Assembly: GCF_900090195.1 (NCBI RefSeq)
Contig: NZ_LT607803.1
Location: 1,798,001-1,862,000 of the forward strand
Reading direction: 5' to 3'
DNA from: Variovorax sp. HW608
GTDB taxonomy: Bacteria; Pseudomonadota; Gammaproteobacteria; Burkholderiales; Burkholderiaceae_C
Length of the DNA stretch: 64,000 nt
The stretch's first letter is position 1; every line of letters begins with the position of its first letter. The position numbers and the translations under genes were made by a program. Of this stretch, positions 37,194 to 47,268 are shown one piece after another. Below the pieces are notes generated by a model that saw only the letters and a list, made by a program, of their open reading frames with translations, ran no database searches and had not been told where the DNA came from.

Positions 37194-38000
37194 TCACCAT
37201 GCGTCCGTGGCGGCGTCGAACGCTTGCTGGATGCGCTCCCGCAAGCCGAGCAGCTTCGGAGCGAGCTTGCCGACGGTCTGCTGAAATTCCTGCGCCGTCG
37301 ACACGCTCACGTTCAAGGCGTACGGCGCACCCTTGAACAGCAGCGGGGTCGCCACGGCGACGACTTCGTGCTGCCAGGCGGCCGCACAGAAGCCCATTTC
37401 CTCGACGTCGCGAATCGCGCCCATGAGCGCTGGTTCGAGCTGTGGCCATTGCGCACGCCGCATCCGGCGAAAGTGGGCGAGGAGTGCCTTGCGTTGGCTT
37501 GGCGGTGCTATCGCGAGATACGCACGCCCGAGCGAAGTCAGCTCCATCGGAACGCGCTGACCTGACACGACCCGGCGCAGCGAGGGCCTGCGGTTGTACC
37601 GGATCGATTCCAGATAGACCATCTCGTCGCGATCAGGAGCGGCCAGGCCTACGTTGATCTGTTCCGCTCGTGCAGCGTCGAGCATGTGGGGGGCCGCCAG
37701 GGCCAGTGCGGTGGAGCCCGTGCGCATCGCATGCGCCAGGCTGAGGACCGGAGGCGCCAGGCGATAGGCCCGGGTGCGCAGTTCGACCTCGAGATAGCCG
37801 GACCCCACCAAGGTCTGCGTGAGGCGGCTCACGGTCGATCGCGATAGCCCCGTCCTCTCGGCAATCTCTGCGTTGCCCAGCAGTTCAGATCCCGGGCGGA
37901 ACGATCGCAGGATCTCGATACCCCGCTCCAGCGACCGGTTGGCGGGGGAGATACCGGGCTTTTCGGCGCCAAGGGACCGTGATCGTGTCGAGGGACTCAT
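37194..38000 (-). CDS. IclR family transcriptional regulator
   Basis: A 268-residue regulator with the winged helix (NAEIAERTGLSRSTVSRLTQTLVGSGYL) and the IclR effector domain (INVGLAAPDRDEMVYLESI; TSLGRAYLA; CAAAWQHEVVAVATPL). Start at 38000 is chosen because longer frames only add low-complexity residues. It diverges from a Bug receptor/CoA-activation operon and very likely regulates it in response to the transported organic acid. Convergent with the PPOX remnant. Confidence 0.9.
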   Translation of the reverse strand: MSPSTRSRSLGAEKPGISPANRSLERGIEILRSFRPGSELLGNAEIAERTGLSRSTVSRLTQTLVGSGYLEVELRTRAYRLAPPVLSLAHAMRTGSTALALAAPHMLDAARAEQINVGLAAPDRDEMVYLESIRYNRRPSLRRVVSGQRVPMELTSLGRAYLAIAPPSQRKALLAHFRRMRRAQWPQLEPALMGAIRDVEEMGFCAAAWQHEVVAVATPLLFKGAPYALNVSVSTAQEFQQTVGKLAPKLLGLRERIQQAFDAATDAW

Positions 38001-38036
38001 GGATGCAGCTGTTCGGCCCGGAAGAGGCAGGCGGGC

Positions 38037-38065
38037 GATTCCGATCGATTCCACTCCTTGGAATC
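38037..38065. promoter_or_regulatory. Candidate IclR operator
   Basis: GATTCC occurs at 38037-38042 and 38047-38052, and its inverse GGAATC at 38060-38065, giving a 6-7-6 inverted repeat plus a direct copy. It lies between the regulator start (38000) and the receptor start (38164). IclR proteins often bind repeated half-sites like this. Confidence 0.45.
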
Positions 38066-38163
38066 AGGGGGATGCTAAACGATGACGGTCTTCCTAAGCT
38101 ACTTCCCATGGCGAACCCACGGAAGGCGCCAACCCCGGAGCCCACGTACCAGGAGACAAATCC

Positions 38164-39141
38164 ATGAAACCATCCCTTCGTTCCTGCTTGTGCCGCCTGG
38201 CCATGAGCGTGGCCGCGGCAGTCCTCGCAACGCCCGCGGCCCTGGCCGCATTTCCGGACAAACCCGTCAAGCTGGTGGTGCCGTTTTCCCCGGGCGGCGG
38301 TACGGACGCGATTGCACGCGCGTTGGGTGTCGGCATGTCCCAGGTGCTCGGCCAGCCGGTCATCATCGACAACAAGCCAGGCGCAGGCACGATCATCGGC
38401 AGCGACGCGGTTGCCAAGAGCGCTCCGGATGGCTACACGGTGCTGGTATCGACCTTCGCCCATGCGGTCAACCCCAGCCTGATGGCGAAGCTGCCATACG
38501 ACACGCAGAAGGCGTTCGCACCGGTCGCTCTCCTGGCGCGCGGGCCGAACGTGCTCGTCGTGCGCGTCGACAGTCCCTACAAGTCGGTGGCCGACGTGGT
38601 GGCGGCCGCGCGCGCCAACCCCGGAAAACTCACCTATGCCTCGCAGGGCAACGGCACTTCGGCGCATCTCGCAGGCGAGATGTTCACCAACCTGGCCCGG
38701 GTGCAGATGACGCACATCCCCTACAAGGGCGCCGGACCGGCCCTGACCGATCTGCTGGGCGGCCAGGTGGACATGATGTTCGCCACTGCTGCAGCAGCCT
38801 CGCCGCAAGTCGCCGGCGGCAAGCTGCGCGCCATCGGCGTCACGACGCCGCGTCGTGCGCCGGCCCTGAAGGACGTGCCGGCGATCGCGGAAACCGTTCC
38901 CGGCTACGCGGTCGAGAGCTGGTACGGCCTGTTCGTCCCCGCGGGAACCCCGGCGGAAGTGATCGGCAAGCTCAATGCGGCCGCGAAGAAGGCGACCGAG
39001 AACGCCGAGTTCCGCAGGATGCTCGAGCCGGAAGGCCTCTCGGTCAGCGCTGGCGCACCGGCCGAACTGGGGGAATTCGTCGGCACCGAGACCGCTCGCT
39101 GGTCGCGGATCGTCAAGGAAAACAACGTCAAGGCCGATTGA
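38164..39141 (+). CDS. Bug family (TctC) periplasmic receptor
   Basis: A 325-residue tripartite-tricarboxylate-type binding protein: signal peptide ending ALAA, then FPDKPVKLVVPFSPGGGTDAIAR, the DNKPGAG loop and HIPYKGAGPALTDLLGGQVDMMF, the family hallmarks. It captures an organic acid in the periplasm. The TctA/TctB membrane partners are not adjacent, as is usual for the many orphan Bug proteins in this bacterial group. It heads an operon with CoA-linked enzymes. Confidence 0.93.
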   Translation: MKPSLRSCLCRLAMSVAAAVLATPAALAAFPDKPVKLVVPFSPGGGTDAIARALGVGMSQVLGQPVIIDNKPGAGTIIGSDAVAKSAPDGYTVLVSTFAHAVNPSLMAKLPYDTQKAFAPVALLARGPNVLVVRVDSPYKSVADVVAAARANPGKLTYASQGNGTSAHLAGEMFTNLARVQMTHIPYKGAGPALTDLLGGQVDMMFATAAAASPQVAGGKLRAIGVTTPRRAPALKDVPAIAETVPGYAVESWYGLFVPAGTPAEVIGKLNAAAKKATENAEFRRMLEPEGLSVSAGAPAELGEFVGTETARWSRIVKENNVKAD

Positions 39142-39162
39142 GGCCGAGGAAGGACTGTTCCC

Positions 39163-39963
39163 ATGAACTACGCATTGATCCAGCTGCAGGTCGAGCTTGG
39201 CATCGCCACGATCACTTTCAATCGACCCGACAAGCGCAACGCGATGAGTGACGAACTGCGCACCGAGTTCATCGACGCGCTCGAGCGGGTTGCTGCCGAC
39301 AAGGCCATCCGCGCCCTGGTGCTCACGGGAGCCGGCAAGGGCTTCTGTGCCGGCGGCGACATTGCCGGCATGGAGCGTCGCATGAATGCGCCGGCCGGGG
39401 AGGTCGCATTCAACGGCTGGCATCGGCAGCAACGCGTGCACCACGCGCAGGCGCTGTTGCATACGATGCCCAAGCCGGTGATTGCTGCGGTCAACGGCGC
39501 GGCCTCGGGCCTTGGTGCGGACACGGCGCTTGCATGTGACTTCGTCATCGCGAGCGAGTGGGCCAGCTTCAGCTGGTCCTACATCCATCGCGGCATCATC
39601 CCCGACGGCGGTGGCATGTACTTCCTCCCGCGTCGCGTCGGCCTGCCCAAGGCGAAGGAATTGATCTTCACGGGGCGCAAGCTGGACGTTGACCAAGCCC
39701 TTGCCCTGGGCATCGTGGATCGCAAGACCACGGCCGAGCGGCTCGTGGCCGATGCCCAGGCCTGGGCCCTCGAGCTGAGCAAAGGCTCTGCCACAGCGCT
39801 TGCGCTCTCCAAGACGATCCTCAACCAGACTTTCGAGCTGCCGGCCCAGCAGGTCTTCGCGCAGGGCAGCCAGGCGCAAGGCATCTGCTATACGAGCACC
39901 GAGCACCGCGAGTCGGTCCAGGCCTTCCTTGCCGCCAGCAGTGCCAAGGCCGCCAAGGAGTAA
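39163..39963 (+). CDS. Enoyl-CoA hydratase/isomerase family protein
   Basis: A 266-residue crotonase-fold protein: FNRPDKRNAM near the N terminus, oxyanion-hole segments GAGKGFCAGGDIAGM and NGAASGLGADTALACDFV. The catalytic glutamates of classical hydratases are not clear, so hydratase, isomerase or hydrolase activity remains open. It lies 21 nt after the Bug receptor and 5 nt before the acyl-CoA synthetase gene, so the three form one operon for degrading a carboxylic acid. Confidence 0.88.
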   Translation: MNYALIQLQVELGIATITFNRPDKRNAMSDELRTEFIDALERVAADKAIRALVLTGAGKGFCAGGDIAGMERRMNAPAGEVAFNGWHRQQRVHHAQALLHTMPKPVIAAVNGAASGLGADTALACDFVIASEWASFSWSYIHRGIIPDGGGMYFLPRRVGLPKAKELIFTGRKLDVDQALALGIVDRKTTAERLVADAQAWALELSKGSATALALSKTILNQTFELPAQQVFAQGSQAQGICYTSTEHRESVQAFLAASSAKAAKE

Positions 39964-39968
39964 CGGAC

Positions 39969-42059
39969 ATGCAAGCCCTCTCCCGATTGCTCCAGCCCCG
40001 AAGCGTCGCCGTGATCGGCGCCTCGGGCGACCCGGCCAAGACCGCCGGCCGTCCCGTGTCCTACCTGCTCAAGCATGGTTTCGCGGGCGCGATCTATCCC
40101 GTCAACCCGAAGCTCGATCGCATCGGCGAGCTGCGCTGCTACAGCAACGTGGCCGCGCTCCCGGAGGTGCCGGACGTGGGCATCGTCCTGTTGGGAGCCG
40201 AGCGGGCCCATATCGCCGTTCGCGAACTCGCCGACCGTGGCGCGGCAGCGGCCATCGTGCTGGCGAGCGGCTACACCGAAACCGGCGACGAAGGCGCGCT
40301 GCGCCAGCAGCAATTGCTCGAAGCCGCTGGGAACATGCGCATCCTCGGCCCGAACACGATCGGCCTCGTGAACCTGACCGACGACATCGTGCTCTCCGCC
40401 AGCGGTGCGCTCGAGATCGATCATTTCCGTGCCGGCGCCATTGGCGTGGTCTCGCAGAGCGGCGGCATCCTCGGCGCGCTTCTGTCGCGCGCTTCGGCCC
40501 GAGGCATCGGGCTGTCGAAACTGGTGTCGACCAGCAACGAAGTGGACCTCGAGCTCGCCGACTTCGTCGACGCGCTGGTCGACGATCCGGCGACGCGGGT
40601 CATCGCGCTGTACATCGAAGCGATCCGCCATCCCGAAAAATTCCGGGCGGCTGCACTCAGGGCCGCGCGCGCGGGGAAACCCGTCGTCGCCTTCAAGATC
40701 GGGCGCTCCGAGGCGGGCGCCAAGGCTGCGGTATCGCACACCGGCGCGATGGCCGGCGCCGACCGCATGTACGACGCCTTGTTCAGGCAGACCGGCGTGA
40801 TCCGCGCGCAGACCTTCGGCGATCTGCTCGACATCCCGGCCGCGTTCGCGACCGGGCGCGTCCTGCGCGGCAGGCGTGTCGCAGTCCTGACGTCTACCGG
40901 CGGTGCCGGCACGCTCGTATCCGACAGCCTGGGTGTTTCCGGATTCGAGACGCCTGTGCCGGACGAGCAAACGGCGGGCGCGTTGCGCGCGCTGCAGAGC
41001 GGCGACCATGCGGCGCTGGATCGCAATCCGATCGACGTCACCTTGGCCGGACTGCAGCCGGAGCTGTTGCGCGGCGCGATCAGGACACTCCTGGCAAGTC
41101 CCACGTATGACGCACTGGTCGTCATCGTCGGTTCGTCGGGTGTCGGCCGGCCCGAGCTCATGGCCGGTGCGATCAAGGAGTGCCTGCCTCTGTCCGACAA
41201 GCCAGTCCTGGCCTATGTCAGCCCGCATGCGCCCGAGGCCGCCAGCCTGCTCACGCAACATGGCGTGCCCGCGTTCGTCGCCGCCGAAAGCTGCACGGCG
41301 GCGCTGGCGGGCATGCTGCAGGCAAGCCAATGGCAAGCGCCGGCGGCAGAACCGGAAGGCGTCGCTCCGGTGGCCACGCACGACCTCCCTGCAGGGTCGC
41401 TCGACGAGGCGCAGGCCAAGCAATTGTTCTCGCGATTCGGCATCGCTTGCACACGCGAGTCGATCGTTCAGAGCGGGGCCGAGGCGGAGCGCGCCGCTCG
41501 CAAGTTCGGCGACCGCGTCGTGCTGAAGATCCTTTCGAGCGAGATCACGCACAAGAGCGATGTCGGCGGTGTGGCCGTGAACGTCTCTTCCGAGCAGATT
41601 GCGGCGCGCCTCGATGCGATGGCCAGCGAGGTCGAACGAAATGCCGGCGTGCGTCCCGCGCGCTTTCTGGTGCAGGAGATGGTGAGCGGCGGGACCGAGC
41701 TGATCCTCGGGATGCACCGCGATGCGCTCGGCACGGCCATCCTGCTCGGGATGGGGGGCGTGACCGCTGAACTCTTCAAGGACACGACGATGCGCCTGCT
41801 GCCTGCGGAAGGCGGCCTCACGAGAAGCGAAGCCCTGGCCATGGCGCGCGAGCTCAAGACCTGGCCGTTGCTCGATGGGTTTCGTGGACGCCCCAAGGCC
41901 GACGTGCAAGCCTTGGTCGACGTCATCGTTGCCTTCTCTCGCATGGCGGATCAGCTAGGCGATCGCCTGATCGAGGCGGAGATCAATCCGGTCTTCGTAC
42001 TTCAGGAGGGTCGTGGTGTCCGTGCCGCGGATGGCTATGCGCGAATGGGATTAGGGTGA
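39969..42059 (+). CDS. ADP-forming acyl-CoA synthetase (fused alpha/beta)
   Basis: A 696-residue acid:CoA ligase that makes acyl-CoA with ADP formation. The N-terminal CoA-binding domain (VAVIGASGDPAKTAGRPV) is followed by two succinyl-CoA-ligase-like domains (VSQSGGILGALL; the phospho-histidine region VSHTGAMAGAD) and a C-terminal ATP-grasp domain (DRVVLKILSSEITHKSDVGGV; LIEAEINPVFV). Domain order and length match fused acetate/feruloyl-type ligases. It activates the acid brought by the Bug system; the acid is not identifiable. Confidence 0.9.
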   Translation: MQALSRLLQPRSVAVIGASGDPAKTAGRPVSYLLKHGFAGAIYPVNPKLDRIGELRCYSNVAALPEVPDVGIVLLGAERAHIAVRELADRGAAAAIVLASGYTETGDEGALRQQQLLEAAGNMRILGPNTIGLVNLTDDIVLSASGALEIDHFRAGAIGVVSQSGGILGALLSRASARGIGLSKLVSTSNEVDLELADFVDALVDDPATRVIALYIEAIRHPEKFRAAALRAARAGKPVVAFKIGRSEAGAKAAVSHTGAMAGADRMYDALFRQTGVIRAQTFGDLLDIPAAFATGRVLRGRRVAVLTSTGGAGTLVSDSLGVSGFETPVPDEQTAGALRALQSGDHAALDRNPIDVTLAGLQPELLRGAIRTLLASPTYDALVVIVGSSGVGRPELMAGAIKECLPLSDKPVLAYVSPHAPEAASLLTQHGVPAFVAAESCTAALAGMLQASQWQAPAAEPEGVAPVATHDLPAGSLDEAQAKQLFSRFGIACTRESIVQSGAEAERAARKFGDRVVLKILSSEITHKSDVGGVAVNVSSEQIAARLDAMASEVERNAGVRPARFLVQEMVSGGTELILGMHRDALGTAILLGMGGVTAELFKDTTMRLLPAEGGLTRSEALAMARELKTWPLLDGFRGRPKADVQALVDVIVAFSRMADQLGDRLIEAEINPVFVLQEGRGVRAADGYARMGLG

Positions 42060-42360
42060 CCGCGAGTAACTTTCGGGACGACTGGTGCGACCCCTTTCGG
42101 ATCGCTTGAGCGGGCGAACGACCGCATCTGCCGGGCGCTGGTTTTCGCTCTGGGCGCGCTCACTCGGGTATGGCACCGGTTCGCGTCGCCGAGGCCTCGG
42201 CGGATGCGCTCTGTGAGTCCTTTCGTAGTCTTTTCTTGATTTGACGCAGCACGGCGCCGGTACTAACGTTCCTCGCGCTCAAAGCAGCTTTTGTCAACCT
42301 TTGCGAGGAAAGACTATTGCCGAGCCGCGCGTCTGCAGCGCTTTCAGAAACTCGACGGTC
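42060..42360. other. Non-coding gap before the alpha-CTD-like gene
   Basis: About 300 bases without a convincing gene. The final part becomes less GC-rich (around 42210-42330) and contains TTGACG at 42240, a possible minus-35 element. An in-frame TTG there could extend the next gene by 40 residues, but the added residues do not look like a conserved domain. Confidence 0.4.
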
Positions 42361-43185
42361 ATGTTGCATCGAACACTACAAACGGTGAACGATCTGGCGC
42401 AGCTGCCTGATGACGAACTGCAAGCCTGTCTGGCGGCCCTCCGTGCTGCGATCGGAGAAGCGAAACGCAGCCATGCACTTGCTGTGCGCGAAGGAATGGT
42501 TGCCAGGGAAACACCTTTTGTTTTCTCCACGTTCAGCTGGCGACCCAAGAGAGCCCAGCGGCTCGATGGGCTCTCACGGCTGACTCCGGAGACTCTGATC
42601 GATGAGCTCCCGCTGCGGCCGATCGTTCGTCACGCGTTGAAAGAGCTCAAGATCTTCTGCATCGAGGATCTGTCGGCGATCAGCGAAGGCGAGCTCTTGA
42701 ACGAGCAAGCCATTGGACGGAGCACCATCAATCGTCTGCAGGACGTCCTCGCGCGTGTCGGTCTCGAGTTCTCGCCAAATCCGGATTCCAGACAACGTGC
42801 GCTCGAGGAAAGCAAGGCCGTGCTCGCGCTTTCTCCGGAAGCGCGGACGTCGGCGCTCAGGCGCGTGAAGGATTCGGCGACGCCGTCGTCCCTGGGGCTC
42901 AAGCCATCGACGCTCACCTGCGCTCTGGACCAGGGCTATCAGACAGTGGGCACTCTACGAAAACTCTCGCTGGCCAAGCTCTGCGAAGTCTTCGGAAGAC
43001 GAGAGGCACGCGAAATCTATCAGGCATTGATGCTGACGGATCGTCCATTTGCCGCGTCGGCCCCAGCGCTCGAACTCTGGCGCCATGGGCTGGTTGAAGG
43101 CAATGGGTTGGTGGAACATACCGCTTCTCATGCGCCGTTCGAAGAGTTGCCACCCTGGCTGCGTGCTCGTCGGTGGATTCGTTGA
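42361..43185 (+). CDS. Protein with tandem RNA polymerase alpha-CTD-like (helix-hairpin-helix) domains
   Basis: A 274-residue soluble protein of unrecognised family. Residues 80-137 align well with the RNA polymerase alpha C-terminal domain: IDELPL, LKELKIFCIEDL, EGELL, AIGRST, RLQDVLARVGL. A weaker repeat lies at about 176-225 (LGLKPSTLTCALDQGYQTVGTLRKLSLAKLCEVFGRREA region). The DNA-contact residues of the E. coli domain (Arg265, Asn268, Lys298) are not kept at the aligned positions. The N-terminal 75 residues are helical with no known domain. It may bind DNA or RNA polymerase. The start is uncertain: ATG at 42361 lacks a clear ribosome binding site. Confidence 0.7.
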   Translation: MLHRTLQTVNDLAQLPDDELQACLAALRAAIGEAKRSHALAVREGMVARETPFVFSTFSWRPKRAQRLDGLSRLTPETLIDELPLRPIVRHALKELKIFCIEDLSAISEGELLNEQAIGRSTINRLQDVLARVGLEFSPNPDSRQRALEESKAVLALSPEARTSALRRVKDSATPSSLGLKPSTLTCALDQGYQTVGTLRKLSLAKLCEVFGRREAREIYQALMLTDRPFAASAPALELWRHGLVEGNGLVEHTASHAPFEELPPWLRARRWIR

Positions 43186-43202
43186 CCGAGGCAGGCGCAG
43201 AC

Positions 43203-43439
43203 ATGTTGGGCTCCCTTCGCAGCTTCATTGCGGGCGAGCGTCCAAGCTCCTTTCGCGGAGTTGCCAGGCGCGCCAGTGCGTGGTCTTGTCTTGCCTTGCT
43301 TGCAAGCGCGGCGCTCGACCGCGTCGCGCCCGCGCAAGCGCAAAACGCGACACACGTGGTGAAGCCTGCTGGCTTGGAGTTTGGGCCGTGGGGCCGTGCC
43401 GACCTTCGTCGGCAGTTCGCTGGCCCGATCGTGAAATAG
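43203..43439 (+). CDS. Short hypothetical exported protein, doubtful
   Basis: A 78-codon frame with an Arg-rich start, a hydrophobic stretch (SAWSCLALLASAALD) and AxA-like sites (APAQAQNA) that resemble a signal peptide, then about 30 residues ending GPIVK. Nothing familiar. It could be a small secreted protein or the remains of a Bug-type signal peptide. It follows the alpha-CTD-like gene by 17 nt. Confidence 0.25.
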   Translation: MLGSLRSFIAGERPSSFRGVARRASAWSCLALLASAALDRVAPAQAQNATHVVKPAGLEFGPWGRADLRRQFAGPIVK

Positions 43440-43559
43440 TTCCGATTCGAGCCGGGTTGTCGAGACCTGGGCGGGCAGGGTTGTTGTATGGCGCTGGCAA
43501 CGCGCTCATGATGAAGCCACTGGCGAGATCCTTTCTCCAAGGTCGACCACCGACCTCTT

Positions 43560-43587
43560 GCCCCGACCGGCAACGGCCGGGGCTTTT
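43560..43587 (+). terminator. Rho-independent terminator
   Basis: GCCCCGACCG (43560-43569), loop GCAA, then CGGCCGGGGC (43574-43583) pair with one mismatch and a GNRA-type tetraloop, followed directly by TTTT. It ends transcription of the preceding plus-strand genes and insulates the branched-chain dehydrogenase operon 90 nt downstream. No matching T-run exists for the minus strand. Confidence 0.85.
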
Positions 43588-43644
43588 CATTGCAGTGACG
43601 TGGATCAAGCGTTCCTCAGCGGCGATTTGGAGCGCATACTTTGA

Positions 43645-44937
<1,293 letters not shown>

Positions 44938-44938
44938 C

Positions 44939-45952
44939 ATGGCCCGCATGACGATGGTCCAGGCCCTGCGCTCGGCGATGGACGTGATGCTCGAGCGCGA
45001 TCCGAACGTCGTGATCTACGGACAGGACGTCGGCTACTTCGGCGGCGTGTTCCGCTGTACCGAAGGGCTGCAGGCGAGATACGGCCGCTCGCGCGTCTTC
45101 GATGCGCCGATTTCCGAGGGCGGCATCGTCGGTTCGGCGATCGGCATGGCCGCCTATGGACTGCGTCCGGTGGTCGAGGTGCAGTTCGCGGACTACTTCT
45201 ACCCGGCCTCGGACCAGATCGTCTCGGAGGCGGCGCGGCTGCGCTATCGGTCGGCCGGCGACTTCAGCGCGCCGATCACGATCCGCATGCCCTGCGGCGG
45301 CGGCATCTACGGCGGGCAGACGCACAGCCAGAGTCCGGAGGCGTTGTTCACGCATGTCTGCGGCCTGCGCACGGTGATGCCGAGCAATCCATACGATGCC
45401 AAGGGCCTGCTGATCGCTTCGATCGAGAACGACGATCCGGTGATCTTTCTCGAACCCAAGCGGCTGTACAACGGCCCGTTCGACGGCCACCACGACCGGC
45501 CGCTGGTGCCTTGGTCACAGCACGCATCGGGCGAGGTGCCCGAAGGACACTACACGGTGCCGCTCGACACGGCCAAGGTGTTCCGCACCGGCGCCGATCT
45601 GACGGTGCTGACCTACGGGACGATGGTGTTTGTCTCCGAAGCGGCGGCGGCCGAGAGCGGCGTCGATGCCGAGATCATCGACCTGCGCAGCATCTGGCCG
45701 CTGGACCTGCCGGCGATCGTTGCCTCGGTCAGGAAGACGGGCCGTTGCGTCGTTGTGCATGAAGCCACGCGCACCAGCGGCTTCGGTGCAGAACTCGTGG
45801 CGCTCGTGCAAGAGCACTGCTTCTATCACATGGAGGCGCCCGTCGAACGCGTGACCGGCTGGGACACGCCGTATCCGCATGCGCTGGAATGGGCCTACTT
45901 TCCCGGCCCGGCGCGCGTGGCTGCAGCGTTCAGGCGAGCGATGGAGACGTGA
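44939..45952 (+). CDS. bkdA2: 2-oxoisovalerate dehydrogenase E1 component beta subunit
   Basis: A 337-residue partner of the E1 alpha subunit. It has the transketolase pyrimidine domain (VIYGQDVGYFGGVFRCTEGL; FDAPISEGGIVGSAIGMA) and the C-terminal domain (DLRSIWPLDLPAIVASVRKTGR). The alpha2beta2 E1 forms with the upstream gene product. Start 44939 lies one base after the alpha stop, and the E2 gene begins one base after its own stop, so translation is coupled. Confidence 0.94.
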   Translation: MARMTMVQALRSAMDVMLERDPNVVIYGQDVGYFGGVFRCTEGLQARYGRSRVFDAPISEGGIVGSAIGMAAYGLRPVVEVQFADYFYPASDQIVSEAARLRYRSAGDFSAPITIRMPCGGGIYGGQTHSQSPEALFTHVCGLRTVMPSNPYDAKGLLIASIENDDPVIFLEPKRLYNGPFDGHHDRPLVPWSQHASGEVPEGHYTVPLDTAKVFRTGADLTVLTYGTMVFVSEAAAAESGVDAEIIDLRSIWPLDLPAIVASVRKTGRCVVVHEATRTSGFGAELVALVQEHCFYHMEAPVERVTGWDTPYPHALEWAYFPGPARVAAAFRRAMET

Positions 45953-45953
45953 C

Positions 45954-47216
45954 ATGTCCGGCAGCAGCATCCATGTGATCAAGGTGCCCGACGTGGGCGA
46001 AGGCATCGCAGAGGTCGAGCTCGTGGCCTGGCACGTCAAGCCCGGCGACGCGGTCGTCGAGGATCAGGGGCTGGCCGACGTGATGACCGACAAGGCCAAC
46101 GTCGAGATCCCTTCGCCGGTCGCCGGCCGCGTGCTGGCGCTCGGCGGAGAAGTCGGACAGATCCTGGCTGTCGGCTCCGAACTGATCCGCATCGAGCGGT
46201 CGGGCGACGAGGCGCCGGCGGCCACGCCTGAGCGCGCCGCCTTGCCACCTTCGTCCGCAGTGGAGCTCGTTGCAACGCCGAAGGCGCCGGAGACGGCGCC
46301 GGCACGGCCGGCGTCCTTGTCCACGCGGGCCGCGGAGGATCGTCCGATCGCCTCGCCGGCGGTGCGCCGGCGTGCCTGGGAACTGGGCGTCGATCTGAAG
46401 GACGTTGCGCCCAGCGGAACCGCCGGTCGCATCGTGCACGCCGATCTCGACGCGCACGTCGCCGCGCATGGCGCCCGCCCGGCGGACCGTGCGCCCGGCG
46501 CGGCGAACGCCGAACGCAACGACGAGCAGGCCGTGCCCGTCATCGGCCTGCGTCGCCGCATCGCATTGCAGATGCAGGAATCAAAGCGGCGCATCCCGCA
46601 TTTCAGCTACGTCGAGGAGGTCGATGTCACCGAGCTCGAGGCCCTGCGATCGGCGCTCAACGCGAAATGGAGCACCGAGCGCGGGCACCTGACCTTGCTG
46701 CCTCTCTTGATGCGGGCGATGGTGCTGGCGGTGCGCGAGTTCCCGCAGATCAACGCCCGCTTCGACGACGAGGCGGGCATCGTCACACGTCACGGCGCGG
46801 TACACATCGGCGTCGCGACGCAGACACCCCACGGCCTGGTCGTGCCGGTGGTCCGGCACGCCGAGGCGCACGACCTGTGGGCCACGGCGGCCGAAATGGC
46901 GCGCCTGGTCGAAGCCGCGAGGGCAGGCCGGGCGACGCGCGCGGAACTGAGCGGCTCGACGATCACCATCAGCAGCCTCGGCGCGCTCGGCGGCATCGTG
47001 TCGACGCCGGTGATCAACCGGCCCGAGGTTGCAATCGTCGCGGTCAACCGGATCGTGGAACGTCCGGTGTTGCGGGGCGGCGCCGTCGTGTCGCGCCGGA
47101 TGATGAACCTGTCTTCCTCGTTCGACCACCGGGTCGTCGACGGCATGGACGCGGCCCGGTTCGTGCAGGCGATGCGCACGATGATCGAAGATCCGGCGCT
47201 GCTGTTCGTCGAGTAG
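45954..47216 (+). CDS. bkdB: Dihydrolipoamide branched-chain acyltransferase E2
   Basis: The 420-residue core of the complex. The N-terminal lipoyl domain carries the lipoylated lysine Lys47 in MTDKANVEI. An Ala/Pro-rich linker, a peripheral subunit-binding domain (SPAVRRRAWELGVDLKDVAPSG region, about 134-163) and the catalytic domain with His392 in DHRVVDG follow. Only one lipoyl domain is present, as in BkdB. The E3 subunit (lipoamide dehydrogenase) is not encoded here and must come from elsewhere. Confidence 0.94.
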   Translation: MSGSSIHVIKVPDVGEGIAEVELVAWHVKPGDAVVEDQGLADVMTDKANVEIPSPVAGRVLALGGEVGQILAVGSELIRIERSGDEAPAATPERAALPPSSAVELVATPKAPETAPARPASLSTRAAEDRPIASPAVRRRAWELGVDLKDVAPSGTAGRIVHADLDAHVAAHGARPADRAPGAANAERNDEQAVPVIGLRRRIALQMQESKRRIPHFSYVEEVDVTELEALRSALNAKWSTERGHLTLLPLLMRAMVLAVREFPQINARFDDEAGIVTRHGAVHIGVATQTPHGLVVPVVRHAEAHDLWATAAEMARLVEAARAGRATRAELSGSTITISSLGALGGIVSTPVINRPEVAIVAVNRIVERPVLRGGAVVSRRMMNLSSSFDHRVVDGMDAARFVQAMRTMIEDPALLFVE

Positions 47217-47268
47217 CTTCAAGGCAGGCCGTGCTCCAGCCCCTCGCGCGCGGTACGTTGGCGTCGGC

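Noticed and set aside
42241..42360. A 40-residue N-terminal extension of the alpha-CTD-like protein from TTG at 42241.
   Set aside because: The extra residues show no conserved pattern. Not fully excluded, because the ATG at 42361 lacks a good ribosome binding site.
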